A stretch of 64,000 nucleotides of DNA, taken from positions 124,001-188,000 of the forward strand of contig CAVQYJ010000017.1 of NCBI GenBank assembly GCA_963718145.1, in the 5' to 3' direction. A program made the translations under genes and the position numbers. The notes under the pieces were generated by a model. It made no database searches, was not told the origin of the DNA, and saw only the letters and a list, made by a program, of their open reading frames with translations. Positions 26,380 through 35,211 of the stretch are shown here, piece by piece. Position 1 is the first letter of the stretch, and each line of letters starts with the position of its first letter. This stretch comes from UBA7672 sp963718145. GTDB taxonomy: Bacteria; Pseudomonadota; Alphaproteobacteria; Caulobacterales; Hyphomonadaceae.

Positions 26380-27604
26380 TCAAGAGGCTCTGCGAATGGA
26401 GGCTTTGCGTGTTCCCTTTCTCTCGACCGCCGAATCCACGGCGGCATCGAAGGCTTCAACGAACGCCGGATACTGCAAGGCAGGGGCAAGCGCGATGTCG
26501 TTGTACGCCCTCTCGGCCATGTCTTCCCGCGCGCGCGTGTCCGAGATGAAATCAGGCGCCTGATCCCAGTTTGACAGATCGCGCTTGAGCGGGAAGTAGT
26601 GCTCATTGGGTTGAAAAAGTCCTGAGGAGCTACCCTCATAAAGCAGTTGTGCAGATGCCGCGCATGCCGCCTCCAGATGCCGCGGCGAGATTTGGGCATA
26701 CGCCACGTTGCCCTCGAACTCATGAAGTCGTTCGCGATGCGCACGCAAGTAGAAATCCTCCGATAGCTCGTCCTGATCCTTGTTTCGCGCCGCAAACCAC
26801 GCGCACCAAGCCTGAAAGTCTCCCTTGAAGTCAAATAGGTTTGAACCGGACTCGACGCCCAGAACGCATTTCGACGCGCCGAGCAGGTCAAACCAGCCTT
26901 CGCCGCCAATGCGATCCTCGTTTCGACTCGATATGTCGATGCGCATGTGTGCGGCGTGGTTCATCGAGGCGACATCGAAGCCGATCTTTCGCTTTTCAAA
27001 GCCCAGCCTCCCTGTTTCCAGAGGCTGAAGCGAACCGCGATAGCTGATGTCAATCGGACGGCCCGATTTACGGTGCTTGTCCCACAATGCGCCCTGGGCT
27101 TCGGAAACATAGCGGGTGTAAGTGTGCATGAAGGCGAGCTCGCCAACGACGGCCTTTTGGGTAAACTTTGTGCAACTCTTGCGCCGGGACATAGGTGAGC
27201 AGCAGGTCGAATCGCTTGTCTCGAAGGCGCCTTGCGACCTTCGCCGACTTCACCTGTTCGTCCTGTTTCATCAGGATTTTGACGCCGTCATAGTCGCGGA
27301 AGCCGCGTTTCAGCCGACTGCCCAGCGTGACCAAATTCTCGAACGAATAGCAGACCGCGGAATGTATCAGGACGCCAACAAAGTCGCACAGATCGACGTC
27401 GGCCGACAGCATCAACGTGCGGTCTTTGCTCGGCCACGTATTGTGGATCACAAGGTCGTAGCGGCTCAAACTCCGCCAGACCTCCACATTCTCGACAACA
27501 GTATGAATTGAACTGGGATCATAGTGGCACACGAAGAGAATCCGGGCCTTCTTCGAGCCGGGTGATCCTTCCCATGATTGCGGGCCGCGACTCACAAAAC
27601 GCAT
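26380..27604 (-). pseudogene. Glycosyltransferase-like gene broken by a one-base frameshift
   Basis: Two overlapping minus-strand frames read as one protein of about 407 residues. The N-terminal part (ARILFVCHYDPSSIHTVVEN to LLLTYVPAQELHKVYPK, up to about 27160) must continue in the next frame (AVVGELAFMHTYTRYVSE and onward). The switch falls in an A4 tract (plus-strand TTTT, 27155-27158); dropping one A gives VYPKAVVGELAF. The second half has RPIDISYRG, GFEKRKIGF and CVLGVESGSNLFD, a pattern of CgeB-like/GT1-type glycosyltransferases in polysaccharide loci. The start is ATG 27604 of an ATGATG pair. The overall length is one base more than a multiple of three, which fits a single insertion. 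Real decay and sequence error cannot be separated here. Confidence 0.65.
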
Positions 27605-27675
27605 CATGCTCTTCGACGGACTCCGGCCTGGTGGCTGTCCAGGCTTGCCGATCCTAGGCCCGCAATTCTCGACGT

Positions 27676-29256
27676 TCACAGCTCCCGAAGATTTTCTGCC
27701 CGTCGTCGAAAGCGCGGGCTGCTTAGCACGATCACGCGCAGGAAAGGAACGCCGTGCCATATCCCTCTTAGCATGAGGCGCACCCCTGATCGCGCGACAC
27801 GGCCAACCAGCGATTGATCCGCATTGATATCGACAGGCGCCTGACTCTGGAAAGCGCGTTTCAGCGAGGTTTCGGGCTCGCTCTGACTTGGGGTCGGACT
27901 AAGGTCCACACCCTCGACAGATGCCATCAGGGCTGGGGCAAACGCCTCCCAGTGGAAGAAGATCTCAAAGCCCCTTCGACCATTCCTGCCCAGTCGCTCG
28001 CGCAGCTCAATATCTCCGGCAAGCCGTCCGACCGCCTCCGCGATCGCCTCCGGAGTCTTGAAGTCCGCGACAACACCGCAATCTGCCGCCTCGATAGTCT
28101 GTCTAACGAATTGCGTTGTGTTGGCGAGAATTGGCAGTCCGGCGGCCATGTACTGCGACAGTTTGTTCGGGGAACAGAAGACATGGTTGATCAGCGTTGG
28201 TTCGTAGGGAATGAGGCCAACGTCTGCCTGCGCGGCGCGACTGATGAGGTCGGCTTCCGGGATTGCGGCCGGGAACAGGATACGCGAGCCCAAAAGGCCG
28301 GTGCGTTGCGCTTCTGCGATCATCGCGCTTCGATAAGCATTCTCCGGCCCTTGCAGGACGAGGACGCATGCCGCCGGTGTCAGTCGCCACGCTTCGATCA
28401 ACGGAAGTATTCCACGGCCGGCCGCGAAGCCGCCAAGAAAGAGAAACTCGGTCCTGTCGCTTGTTGCAACACGGCGCGCTGGAGCATTTGGCGCGTCGCT
28501 GAGCGGCATTGCGTTGGGGAGGGCGCCGAACGGCGCCCCATAGGCCTCGCTCATTGCAACTGCTAGCTGGGGGGAGACGACGAATCTTGCGTCGGCCTCG
28601 CGCACCAGTCGACGTTCGATGCGCAGCCAAGGCTCTTCCTCAACCGCCGAGCGGAAACTGGGGAACTGGTAGGGCCAAAACTCATGCGCGTCGTAGATCA
28701 GCCTCGCGCCAAACTCCGACTTCAGGACCACGCCGGCCGCCAGCGTATCGAGGTCAGCGGCAACGATCACCTCCGCCGGGCCGAGCGCACGCGCAGCGCG
28801 AATCAGCGATACGTTTGTCCTCACAATGTGCCGCATCTGGAAGCGGCGGCTGTGAGTCGCGACATCGAGCTTGATGCGCTTTCGATTCGACACCGCGAAA
28901 TCGTCGTCAGCGACCTCGTACGAAAAGCCGGCCAGTGTCGCCCAGCCCGGATTTTCGGCATACGCAGCCCCAGGGCCCTCCGGAATAAAAGCCGGCCAGT
29001 CGCTTGTCGGTACGCGCGCTCGCCGGCGGCCGTATCCGATCGATTCAAGCGTCGGCATGCGCCGCCGTGCAAAGTCGCGAAACAGGCCAATCTCGATGAC
29101 CTCGAAGCGGGCAGAAAGCGTCGCCGCCACCCAGCCGATTCGTGGATCGTTCGAAGGATCGCCCGCGACCAGGACGAACGCGCGAGGCCGCGGGACGCTT
29201 CCCGGCCGGGAATCGTCTGGCTGCTGGGTCGAGTGGGGTTCACCGCGGCTTGTCAT
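27676..29256 (-). CDS. Glycosyltransferase family 4-like protein
   Basis: GT-B glycosyltransferase of 526 residues. The N-terminal acceptor domain starts AFVLVAGDPSNDPRIGWVAATL and has AADLDTLAAGVVLKSEFGARLIYDAHEFWP. The donor-binding half shows TEFLFLGGFAAGRGILPLIEAW, LQGPENAY, DVGLIPYEPTLINHVFCSPNKLSQYMAAGLPILA (the EX7E-region equivalent) and CGVVADFKTPEAIAEAV. A basic tail of about 75 residues (GVRLMLRGIWHGVPFLRVIVLSSPRFRRRAE) may touch the membrane. It is upstream of the frameshifted gene on the same strand with a 71-bp gap. Donor and acceptor are unknown. Confidence 0.82.
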   Translation of the reverse strand: MTSRGEPHSTQQPDDSRPGSVPRPRAFVLVAGDPSNDPRIGWVAATLSARFEVIEIGLFRDFARRRMPTLESIGYGRRRARVPTSDWPAFIPEGPGAAYAENPGWATLAGFSYEVADDDFAVSNRKRIKLDVATHSRRFQMRHIVRTNVSLIRAARALGPAEVIVAADLDTLAAGVVLKSEFGARLIYDAHEFWPYQFPSFRSAVEEEPWLRIERRLVREADARFVVSPQLAVAMSEAYGAPFGALPNAMPLSDAPNAPARRVATSDRTEFLFLGGFAAGRGILPLIEAWRLTPAACVLVLQGPENAYRSAMIAEAQRTGLLGSRILFPAAIPEADLISRAAQADVGLIPYEPTLINHVFCSPNKLSQYMAAGLPILANTTQFVRQTIEAADCGVVADFKTPEAIAEAVGRLAGDIELRERLGRNGRRGFEIFFHWEAFAPALMASVEGVDLSPTPSQSEPETSLKRAFQSQAPVDINADQSLVGRVARSGVRLMLRGIWHGVPFLRVIVLSSPRFRRRAENLREL

Positions 29257-29376
29257 GTGCCCAGGTGTTCAAGCGCGCTTGGCGCTGCAGCGCAAGTTCT
29301 CGGAGCCCTCCGGGCGATGCTTGCGCCTGTCTGGTCGGTATGCCAGAAACCGCCGCCATCCACCTAGGAGCGTCAA

Positions 29377-29988
29377 ATGAGCCCGTCGGCAAAAACCGGC
29401 TATTCGGCCCACGAATCCGCCTATGTCGACGATGGCGTCGAGATGGGGGAGGGGACGAAGATCTGGCATTTCAGCCACGTGCTGAAAGGCTCGAGGATCG
29501 GCAAGCGCGTGTCGCTGGGGCAGAATGTGGTGGTCGGCCCCAACGTGTCGGTGGGCGATGACTGCAAGATCCAGAACAATGTCAGCGTCTATGATGGCGT
29601 CACGCTTGAGGACGGCGTCTTCTGCGGTCCATCCTGCGTCTTCACCAATGTGCGCAACCCGCGCGCGTTCGTGTCCCGCAAGGAAGTGTTCGAGCCCACC
29701 CTGGTGAAGCGCGGCGCCTCGATCGGCGCCAACGCCACCATCCGCCTCGGCGTCACGCTGGGCGAATACTGCTTCGTCGCCGCCGGCGCGACGGTGGTGA
29801 AGGATGTGCCGCCGCATGCGCTTGTCGCCGGCGTTCCCGCCAGGCAGATCGGCTGGGTCAGCCATGCCGGCGAGGTTCTCAAGGACGACATGGTCTGTTC
29901 CTGGACGGGCGACCGCTATGACCTGAGACAAGGCGCGCTGGCCCGGGTGTCGCGCGGCGCCAAGACCGTGAACTGGCCGGCGCAGTAG
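29377..29988 (+). CDS. WbpD/WlbB-type UDP-amino sugar N-acetyltransferase
   Basis: Left-handed beta-helix acyltransferase of 203 residues. The start (ATG 29377) has TAGGAG 12 bp upstream. GTKIWHFSHVLKGSRIG, SLGQNVVVGPNVSVGDDCKIQNNVSVYDGV and GPSCVFTNVRNPRAF are characteristic of WbpD/WlbB, which acetylate the 3-amino group of UDP-2-acetamido-3-amino-2,3-dideoxyglucuronate. That supports 2,3-diamino uronic acids as building blocks, matching the WbpI-like epimerase at 10.8 kb. The partner oxidase (WbpB), aminotransferase (WbpE) and dehydrogenase (WbpA) are not in this window. Confidence 0.87.
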   Translation: MSPSAKTGYSAHESAYVDDGVEMGEGTKIWHFSHVLKGSRIGKRVSLGQNVVVGPNVSVGDDCKIQNNVSVYDGVTLEDGVFCGPSCVFTNVRNPRAFVSRKEVFEPTLVKRGASIGANATIRLGVTLGEYCFVAAGATVVKDVPPHALVAGVPARQIGWVSHAGEVLKDDMVCSWTGDRYDLRQGALARVSRGAKTVNWPAQ

Positions 29989-30034
29989 GCTGGGGCCGTT
30001 TCCGCAGCTAGACTGCTCCGGCGGAGGTTCTGCG

Positions 30035-31081
30035 GTGAAGGTGATCGTAACAGGCGGGGCGGGCTTCATCGGCTCGGCGGTGTGCCGGCGGCTTGCGGGC
30101 GCGCCTGGCCACAGCGTCCTCAACATCGACAATCTCACCTATGCCGGCAGCGCCTCGAATGTCGCCCGCATCGCAGGCCTGCCGAATTACCGCTTCCTCA
30201 AGGCCGACATCGCCGACGCGCCTGCCATGGCATCGGCCTTCGCGGGGTTTGCGCCGGACGCGGTGATCCACCTTGCCGCAGAAAGCCATGTCGACCGCTC
30301 GATCACGGGATCGGCCCCCTTCATCCAGACCAACATCGTCGGCACGCACAGTCTTTTGGAAGCGGCGCGCGCCTACTGGTCAGACCTCCCGGAAGAACGG
30401 CGGCAGGCCTTCCGCTTCCTGCATGTCTCGACCGACGAGGTCTACGGCTCGCTGGGCGAGACGGGCGCGTTCACGGAAGAGACGCCCTACGACCCGCGCT
30501 CGCCCTATGCCGCCTCGAAGGCCGCGGCGGACCACCTTGTCGCCGCCTGGCGCGCCACGCACCAGCTGCCGACGCTGATCACCAACTGCTCCAACAATTT
30601 CGGCCCCTACCATTTTCCCGAGAAGCTGATCCCGCTGGTGATCCTCAACGCGCTCGAGGGACGCGAGCTGCCGGTCTATGGCGATGGCGGACAGGTGCGC
30701 GACTGGCTCTACGTGGAGGATCATGTCGATGCGCTTCTCGCCGTGCTGCAGCGCGGCCGCGTCGGGCAGACCTATAATATCGGCGGCCGTTCGGAGCGGA
30801 CGAACCTCTCCGTGGTGCGCCAGGTGTGCGACATCCTCGATCGCCTGCGCCCGTCCTCGTCCCCTCGCCACAAGCTGATCCGGTTCGTGCCCGACCGTCC
30901 CGGCCACGACCGGCGTTACGCCATCGACTGCTCGAAGCTCGAGCGCGAGCTCGGCTGGGCGCCGGCAACGCCCTTCGACCAGGGCCTTGAGCAGACCATC
31001 GCCTGGTTCCTCGACAATGAAAGCTGGTGGCGCCCGATCCGCGACAAGATCTATGACGGTCGCCGGCTGGGCCTGGGCTGA
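30035..31081 (+). CDS. rfbB: dTDP-glucose 4,6-dehydratase
   Basis: Extended SDR of 348 residues making dTDP-4-keto-6-deoxyglucose. It has VTGGAGFIGSAVC at residues 4-16, HLAAESHVDRSI, the catalytic STDEVYGSLGETGAF, YAASKAAAD and NNFGPYHFPEKLIPL, then RDWLYVEDHV and the tail ELGWAPATPFDQG. The start is a GTG with GGAGG eight bases upstream. rfbC follows after 3 bp. The window also holds rfbA (minus strand, 35 kb) but no rfbD reductase. Confidence 0.95.
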   Translation: MKVIVTGGAGFIGSAVCRRLAGAPGHSVLNIDNLTYAGSASNVARIAGLPNYRFLKADIADAPAMASAFAGFAPDAVIHLAAESHVDRSITGSAPFIQTNIVGTHSLLEAARAYWSDLPEERRQAFRFLHVSTDEVYGSLGETGAFTEETPYDPRSPYAASKAAADHLVAAWRATHQLPTLITNCSNNFGPYHFPEKLIPLVILNALEGRELPVYGDGGQVRDWLYVEDHVDALLAVLQRGRVGQTYNIGGRSERTNLSVVRQVCDILDRLRPSSSPRHKLIRFVPDRPGHDRRYAIDCSKLERELGWAPATPFDQGLEQTIAWFLDNESWWRPIRDKIYDGRRLGLG

Positions 31082-31084
31082 CCG

Positions 31085-31633
31085 ATGTTCATTCGCCAGG
31101 CCATTCCCGATGTCATCGTCATCGACCCCAGGCGCTTTGGCGATGATCGCGGCTGGTTCCGCGAGACCTACAACGCCAGGGTCTGGCGCGAGAACGGCAT
31201 CGCGGATGCGTGGCTGCAGGACAATGAATCGCTGTCTCGGCCCCCCGGCACGATCCGCGGCCTTCACTTCCAGACCCCGCCGATGGCGCAGGCCAAGCTG
31301 ATCGGATGCACCGCCGGAGCCATCCTCGACGTTGCGGTGGACATAAGGCGAGCCTCGCCGACCTATGGCCGCCATGTCGCGATAGAGTTGTCGGCCGCCA
31401 ACGGTCTTCAGCTTTACGTTCCGGAAGGCTTCGCGCATGGCTTCTGCACGCTGCTGCCTGACACGCTGGTGCAGTACAAGGTTTCTCGCCTTTACGACCC
31501 GGCAAGCGAGGCTGGCGTCGCCTGGAATGATCCGGCTTTGGACATATCCTGGCGGCTGCAGGAACGGGCGCCGACGCTTTCCCCCCGCGACAGCGCGCTT
31601 CCCCCGCTCAAGGACCTGAAATCCCCGTTCTAG
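31085..31633 (+). CDS. rfbC: dTDP-4-dehydrorhamnose 3,5-epimerase
   Basis: Cupin enzyme of 182 residues that epimerises dTDP-4-keto-6-deoxyglucose at C3 and C5. DDRGWFRETYN, RGLHFQTPPMAQAKLIGCTAGAI with the catalytic His of GLHFQ, DVAVDIRRASPTYGRH and YVPEGFAHGFCTL are intact. It directly follows rfbB (3 bp). The C-terminal WNDPALDISWRL is normal. A GC hairpin (31649-31677) separates it from the membrane protein that follows. Confidence 0.93.
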   Translation: MFIRQAIPDVIVIDPRRFGDDRGWFRETYNARVWRENGIADAWLQDNESLSRPPGTIRGLHFQTPPMAQAKLIGCTAGAILDVAVDIRRASPTYGRHVAIELSAANGLQLYVPEGFAHGFCTLLPDTLVQYKVSRLYDPASEAGVAWNDPALDISWRLQERAPTLSPRDSALPPLKDLKSPF

Positions 31634-31648
31634 GGAACATCTGTCATA

Positions 31649-31677
31649 TGGCGCCCGGAACGACCGGGAAGGCGCCA
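31649..31677. terminator. GC-rich stem-loop after rfbC
   Basis: Inverted repeat TGGCGCC / GGCGCCA with an internal CGG/CCG pairing. There is no T run after it on either strand, so it may be an attenuating hairpin rather than a full terminator. Confidence 0.3.
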
Positions 31678-31748
31678 GCAGCAGATTGAACTGCTGCCCG
31701 TTTCCATCTACTCGCCATGGTTCGGCCTGTAGTCGGGCGGGGATATCA

Positions 31749-33005
31749 GTGGTTCAGTGGGTGTTGATCGCCGTGGGCGCGCTATGGCCCCTGATCGCGT
31801 TCGCGGGCGGGCTTGGCTATTCCTCGCTGATCACGCTGGCGGGGCTGCTCTGCGTGTTCTCGGCGGCCAGGCAGATGCGGCCGCAGATCTACATGGTCGG
31901 CATCGCGCTGTTCCTGGAATTCGTGGCCGCTTCGGTGAAATGGTCGCCGCGCCAGATCGACCTCATCCAGTTTGATCTTGACGATCGCAAGTTCGCAATG
32001 CGGTTCGAGGTCATCCGGGTTGGCCTCATCCTGCTCTGGAGCGCCATCCTGATCTCCGCCGCACGCAAGCTCAGCCCCAGCCAGGCGCGTCAGGTCGTGC
32101 GGGTCGCAAGCTGGGCGATCCTGTTGCAGCTGCTCATCGTCGCTGCGCTGACCGCGTTCGAGAAGCAGGCCCTGCAGCTCTTCGCCAGATTCATGTCGGA
32201 TGAAGGCGAGGGCATCCAGAACATCTCGCGCAACGGCATCATCATGGCTCTGTGCGCGCCGTTCCTGATCGTGGGCTTCGGGCGCACGCTGTCCTTCTCC
32301 CGCGCCCTCATTGTCGAGATCGTCGTGTTCCTGATCGTGGTTGCAGTGCTGCTGACGCGCGGCGTCCACGGCGGCATCGTGTCGATCGGCGTGGCGCTCG
32401 GCGCTGTCGCCATCGTGCGCATCTTCCCGCGCAGCGGCTTCAAGATCCTGGGCGTCCTGCTGGCCCTGATCGTCGTCGGCACGCCATGGATCTTCGGCTA
32501 TCTCTCCCAGAATGCGCATGCCGAGGCCGCGACCACGTCCGCGGAATGGCGCCTCGCCATCTGGCGTCGGGTGATCGAGGTCATCCAGAACGACCCCATC
32601 TTCGGGAACGGGCTGGGCATTTTGCGCACCGTGGACGAGCGCATTCCTTCCGGAACCTTTTCCGGCATGCTTCTGGTGCCCAACCACGCCCACAACATGG
32701 TGCTGCAGCTCTGGGCGGAGACAGGCGCGATCGGCGCGGGCCTTCTCGGCGCCACGATCGCCGCCGCAGGCTTCCGCATGCCCGAGCCGAGGCGGCTCAG
32801 CGTCGCTGGCTATCTCGCCGCCGCCCTGGCCGGCCAGTTCATGGCCATTGCGCTGGTGTCCTTCGACCTCTGGAACGACTGGTGGTGGGCCTGCGCAGGC
32901 CTGCTGGCGGCGCTGATCGTCGCGATGGGTCGGGCCGAGGCGATCGAGGACCCGGGCCGCCTTCTGGCCAACCCTGCCGACATGCCGCCGCCGCGGCCCT
33001 ACTGA
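31749..33005 (+). CDS. O-antigen ligase/polymerase family membrane protein
   Basis: Integral inner-membrane protein of 418 residues with about ten hydrophobic helices. The large periplasmic loop carries the family signature around NHAHNMVLQLWAETGAIGAGLLG, preceded by NDPIFGNGLGI, as in Wzy_C/WaaL proteins that join or polymerise lipid-linked chains. With an ABC exporter in the locus a ligase role is more likely than a Wzy polymerase role, but sequence alone does not decide. The start is uncertain: GTG 31749 is taken because it falls at the first helix (VQWVLIAVGALW) after a GGGG; the frame also reaches a TTG at 31686. Confidence 0.75.
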   Translation: MVQWVLIAVGALWPLIAFAGGLGYSSLITLAGLLCVFSAARQMRPQIYMVGIALFLEFVAASVKWSPRQIDLIQFDLDDRKFAMRFEVIRVGLILLWSAILISAARKLSPSQARQVVRVASWAILLQLLIVAALTAFEKQALQLFARFMSDEGEGIQNISRNGIIMALCAPFLIVGFGRTLSFSRALIVEIVVFLIVVAVLLTRGVHGGIVSIGVALGAVAIVRIFPRSGFKILGVLLALIVVGTPWIFGYLSQNAHAEAATTSAEWRLAIWRRVIEVIQNDPIFGNGLGILRTVDERIPSGTFSGMLLVPNHAHNMVLQLWAETGAIGAGLLGATIAAAGFRMPEPRRLSVAGYLAAALAGQFMAIALVSFDLWNDWWWACAGLLAALIVAMGRAEAIEDPGRLLANPADMPPPRPY

Positions 33006-33062
33006 TCGTAGCGATTGTCGCCAGCCTTGCCGCGGTCCCTGCCCCGCGCTAGGGCCAGCGCC

Positions 33063-34133
33063 ATGCAGGGGTCCACCGCAAAGGATGAAGCCGCCGGGAC
33101 CCCATCTCCTGAGATCCCGTCGCCCGAAATCCCCTCTCCCGAGATCACCGTCATCGTCGTCAACTACAATGGTGGCGACTGGCTGCGCGGCTGCATTGCC
33201 TCGCTGGCGCGCCAGACCTTCACGAACTTCGAGACCATCCTGGTCGACAACGCTTCCATCGACGCATCGCTTGATCGCATCGCCGAAAAGCCCGATCGCA
33301 TGACCATTCTGCGTGAGGCGACGAACCATGGCTTCGCCGGCGGCAACAACCTCGCTGCAAGGCAGGCGAAGGGCCGCTGGCTCGCCTTGCTCAATCCCGA
33401 CGCCGAAGCCGCGCCCGACTGGCTCGAAAGCCTGATGCGGGCGGTTGCCGAACGCCCCTCTCACCGCATCGTCGCCTCGCTGCAGATCGCCATGCAGGAT
33501 GACGGGATACTTGACGGCGCCGGCGATTGTTATCTCGCCTATGGCTATGCCTGGCGCGGCGGCTTCGGGCGGAGAACCGTCGACACGCCGGGGCAGGGCG
33601 AATGCTTTGCTCCCTGCGGGGCCGCAGCGCTCTACCCCACGGACGTCTTTCTCTCCAGCGGGGGGTTCGACGAGCGCTATTTCTGCTACCACGAAGACGT
33701 CGATATCGGTTTCCGCCTGCGCCTGCTGGGAGAGCGCTGCCAGTTCGATCCCCGCGCCCGGGTGCGCCATGCCGGCTCCGCCATCGCCGGCCGGGCCAGC
33801 GACTTCGCGGTCTTCCACGGCGCCCGCAACGGCTTCTGGACCTACATCAAGAACATGCCCGGGTTGTTGCTGGTGCTGACCTTGCCCGTCTGGGTCGCCG
33901 GAACGCTGGCCATATTGGGACGCGGCCTGGTGACAGGGCGGTTCAAGGCGACGATACGCGGCCTTGGCGCTGCGTTCTTGGACATGGGCCCCGCCTTTGA
34001 AGCCCGAAGAAACCTGAAGCAATCGCGGAAGGCGCGCATCGCCGACATCGCGGCCGCCCTGTCGTGGGACCCGTTCAGGTTTCTGGCACGCAAGCCCGAT
34101 GTCCGGCCGTTTCGCGATCAGGGCGTGGAATGA
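33063..34133 (+). CDS. Glycosyltransferase family 2 (WbbL-type)
   Basis: GT-A glycosyltransferase of 356 residues. ITVIVVNYNGGDWLRGCIASL, TILVDNASIDAS, NHGFAGGNNLAARQAKGRWLALLNPDAEAAPDW (metal site) and GGFDERYFCYHEDVDIGFRLRLLG are classic for rhamnosyltransferase-like GT2 proteins. A C-terminal segment GLLLVLTLPVWVAGTLAIL may anchor it to the inner membrane. Ahead of the fold is a disordered tail with three copies of PSPEI. The ATG at 33063 is preferred over an upstream in-frame alternative start at 33015. If dTDP-rhamnose is made (rfbABC nearby) this is a candidate user. Confidence 0.85.
   Translation: MQGSTAKDEAAGTPSPEIPSPEIPSPEITVIVVNYNGGDWLRGCIASLARQTFTNFETILVDNASIDASLDRIAEKPDRMTILREATNHGFAGGNNLAARQAKGRWLALLNPDAEAAPDWLESLMRAVAERPSHRIVASLQIAMQDDGILDGAGDCYLAYGYAWRGGFGRRTVDTPGQGECFAPCGAAALYPTDVFLSSGGFDERYFCYHEDVDIGFRLRLLGERCQFDPRARVRHAGSAIAGRASDFAVFHGARNGFWTYIKNMPGLLLVLTLPVWVAGTLAILGRGLVTGRFKATIRGLGAAFLDMGPAFEARRNLKQSRKARIADIAAALSWDPFRFLARKPDVRPFRDQGVE
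33102..33146 (+). repeat. Three 15-bp tandem repeats encoding PSPEI
   Basis: Three imperfect in-frame copies, each coding Pro-Ser-Pro-Glu-Ile, in the N-terminal tail of the GT2 gene. The third position varies between copies, so the repeat is not brand new. It may vary in copy number between strains without breaking the frame. Confidence 0.7.
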
Positions 34134-34221
34134 TTCGCGCGCCACGGGTCAGGCGCTTGCGCCTCTTTCCGGCTGATGGTTTGTGCCGGTGGACGGACGA
34201 ATTCATGATCAGGTTGCGCGT

Positions 34222-35202
34222 ATGACTGTTCCCACCCGAGTCCTGCTGACCGGCGCCGCCGGCTTCGTCGGCTCGCACGTGGCGCACAAGCTGCTGGACC
34301 GGGGCATCGCCGTCGATGGCGTCGATTGCCTCACGCCCTACTACCCGATCGAACTCAAGCGCGCCCGCCTCGACAAGCTCCGGCGTCCGGGCTTCACGTT
34401 TCATGAGACGGATGTCGCCGACCACCCGGCCTTGCGCGCCATCGCCGCTGCATCGCCGCCAGACGCCGTGATCCATCTCGCCGCCCAGGCCGGCGTGCGC
34501 TACTCGCTCGAAAACCCATTCGCCTACGCGCACGCCAACCTGTCGGGGCATCTTTCCGTCCTGGAGCTGGTGCGGCACAGCCCGAACAAGCCGCTTCTGG
34601 TCTACGCCTCGTCCAGCTCGGTCTATGGCGCCAACACCAAGGTTCCCTTCTCGGAGGAGGACCGCGTCGACCAGCCCGTCTCGCTCTATGCCGCCACCAA
34701 GCGCTCGGACGAGTTGCTCAGCCAGTCCTATTCGCACCTCTACGGCATGCGCCAGATCGGCCTGCGCTTCTTCACCGTCTACGGACCCTGGGGCCGGCCC
34801 GACATGGCCTACTGGTCGTTCACGCAGGACATCCTCGAAGGCAGGCCAATTCGCGTCTTCAACAACGGCAATCTCGAGCGGGATTTCACCTATATCGACG
34901 ACATTGTGGCGGGCGTCGTCGCCACCGCGACCGATCCCGCGCCGCAAGGCCAACCTCTCCACAGCGTCTACAACATCGGCAACAACCGCCCCGTGAAGCT
35001 GATGCGGTTCATCGAGATCGTTGAACAGGCCGCCGGCCGCAAGGCAGAGTTGATCATGGCGCCGATGCAGCAGGGCGACGTCCTCGCCACCTACGCCAAC
35101 ATCGACAAGCTCTCCCGCGACTATGGCTTCGCGCCGACCACATCGCTGGAGGAGGGCATCCCCCGCTTCGTCGACTGGTACCGCGCCTACCGGAAAATCT
35201 AG
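34222..35202 (+). CDS. UDP-glucuronate 4-epimerase family protein
   Basis: Extended SDR of 326 residues, most similar in pattern to CapI/LspL epimerases that convert UDP-glucuronate to UDP-galacturonate. TGAAGFVGSHVAHKLLDRG gives the NAD site, YYPIELKRARLDKL is the diagnostic stretch after strand 2, YASSSSVYGAN and YAATKRSDEL the active site, and GRPDMAYWSFTQDILEGRPI with NLERDFTYIDDIVAGV the substrate domain. The ATG at 34222 starts at the homologous MTVPTRVLLTG; a GTG at 34183 is possible. It converges on rfbA with only 9 bp between the stops. Confidence 0.88.
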   Translation: MTVPTRVLLTGAAGFVGSHVAHKLLDRGIAVDGVDCLTPYYPIELKRARLDKLRRPGFTFHETDVADHPALRAIAAASPPDAVIHLAAQAGVRYSLENPFAYAHANLSGHLSVLELVRHSPNKPLLVYASSSSVYGANTKVPFSEEDRVDQPVSLYAATKRSDELLSQSYSHLYGMRQIGLRFFTVYGPWGRPDMAYWSFTQDILEGRPIRVFNNGNLERDFTYIDDIVAGVVATATDPAPQGQPLHSVYNIGNNRPVKLMRFIEIVEQAAGRKAELIMAPMQQGDVLATYANIDKLSRDYGFAPTTSLEEGIPRFVDWYRAYRKI

Positions 35203-35211
35203 CCTTCCAGC

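Noticed and set aside
31782..34145. Open frame of nearly 790 codons on the minus strand
   Set aside because: Antisense to the O-antigen ligase and GT2 genes, which have clear motifs; its composition is not that of a folded protein.
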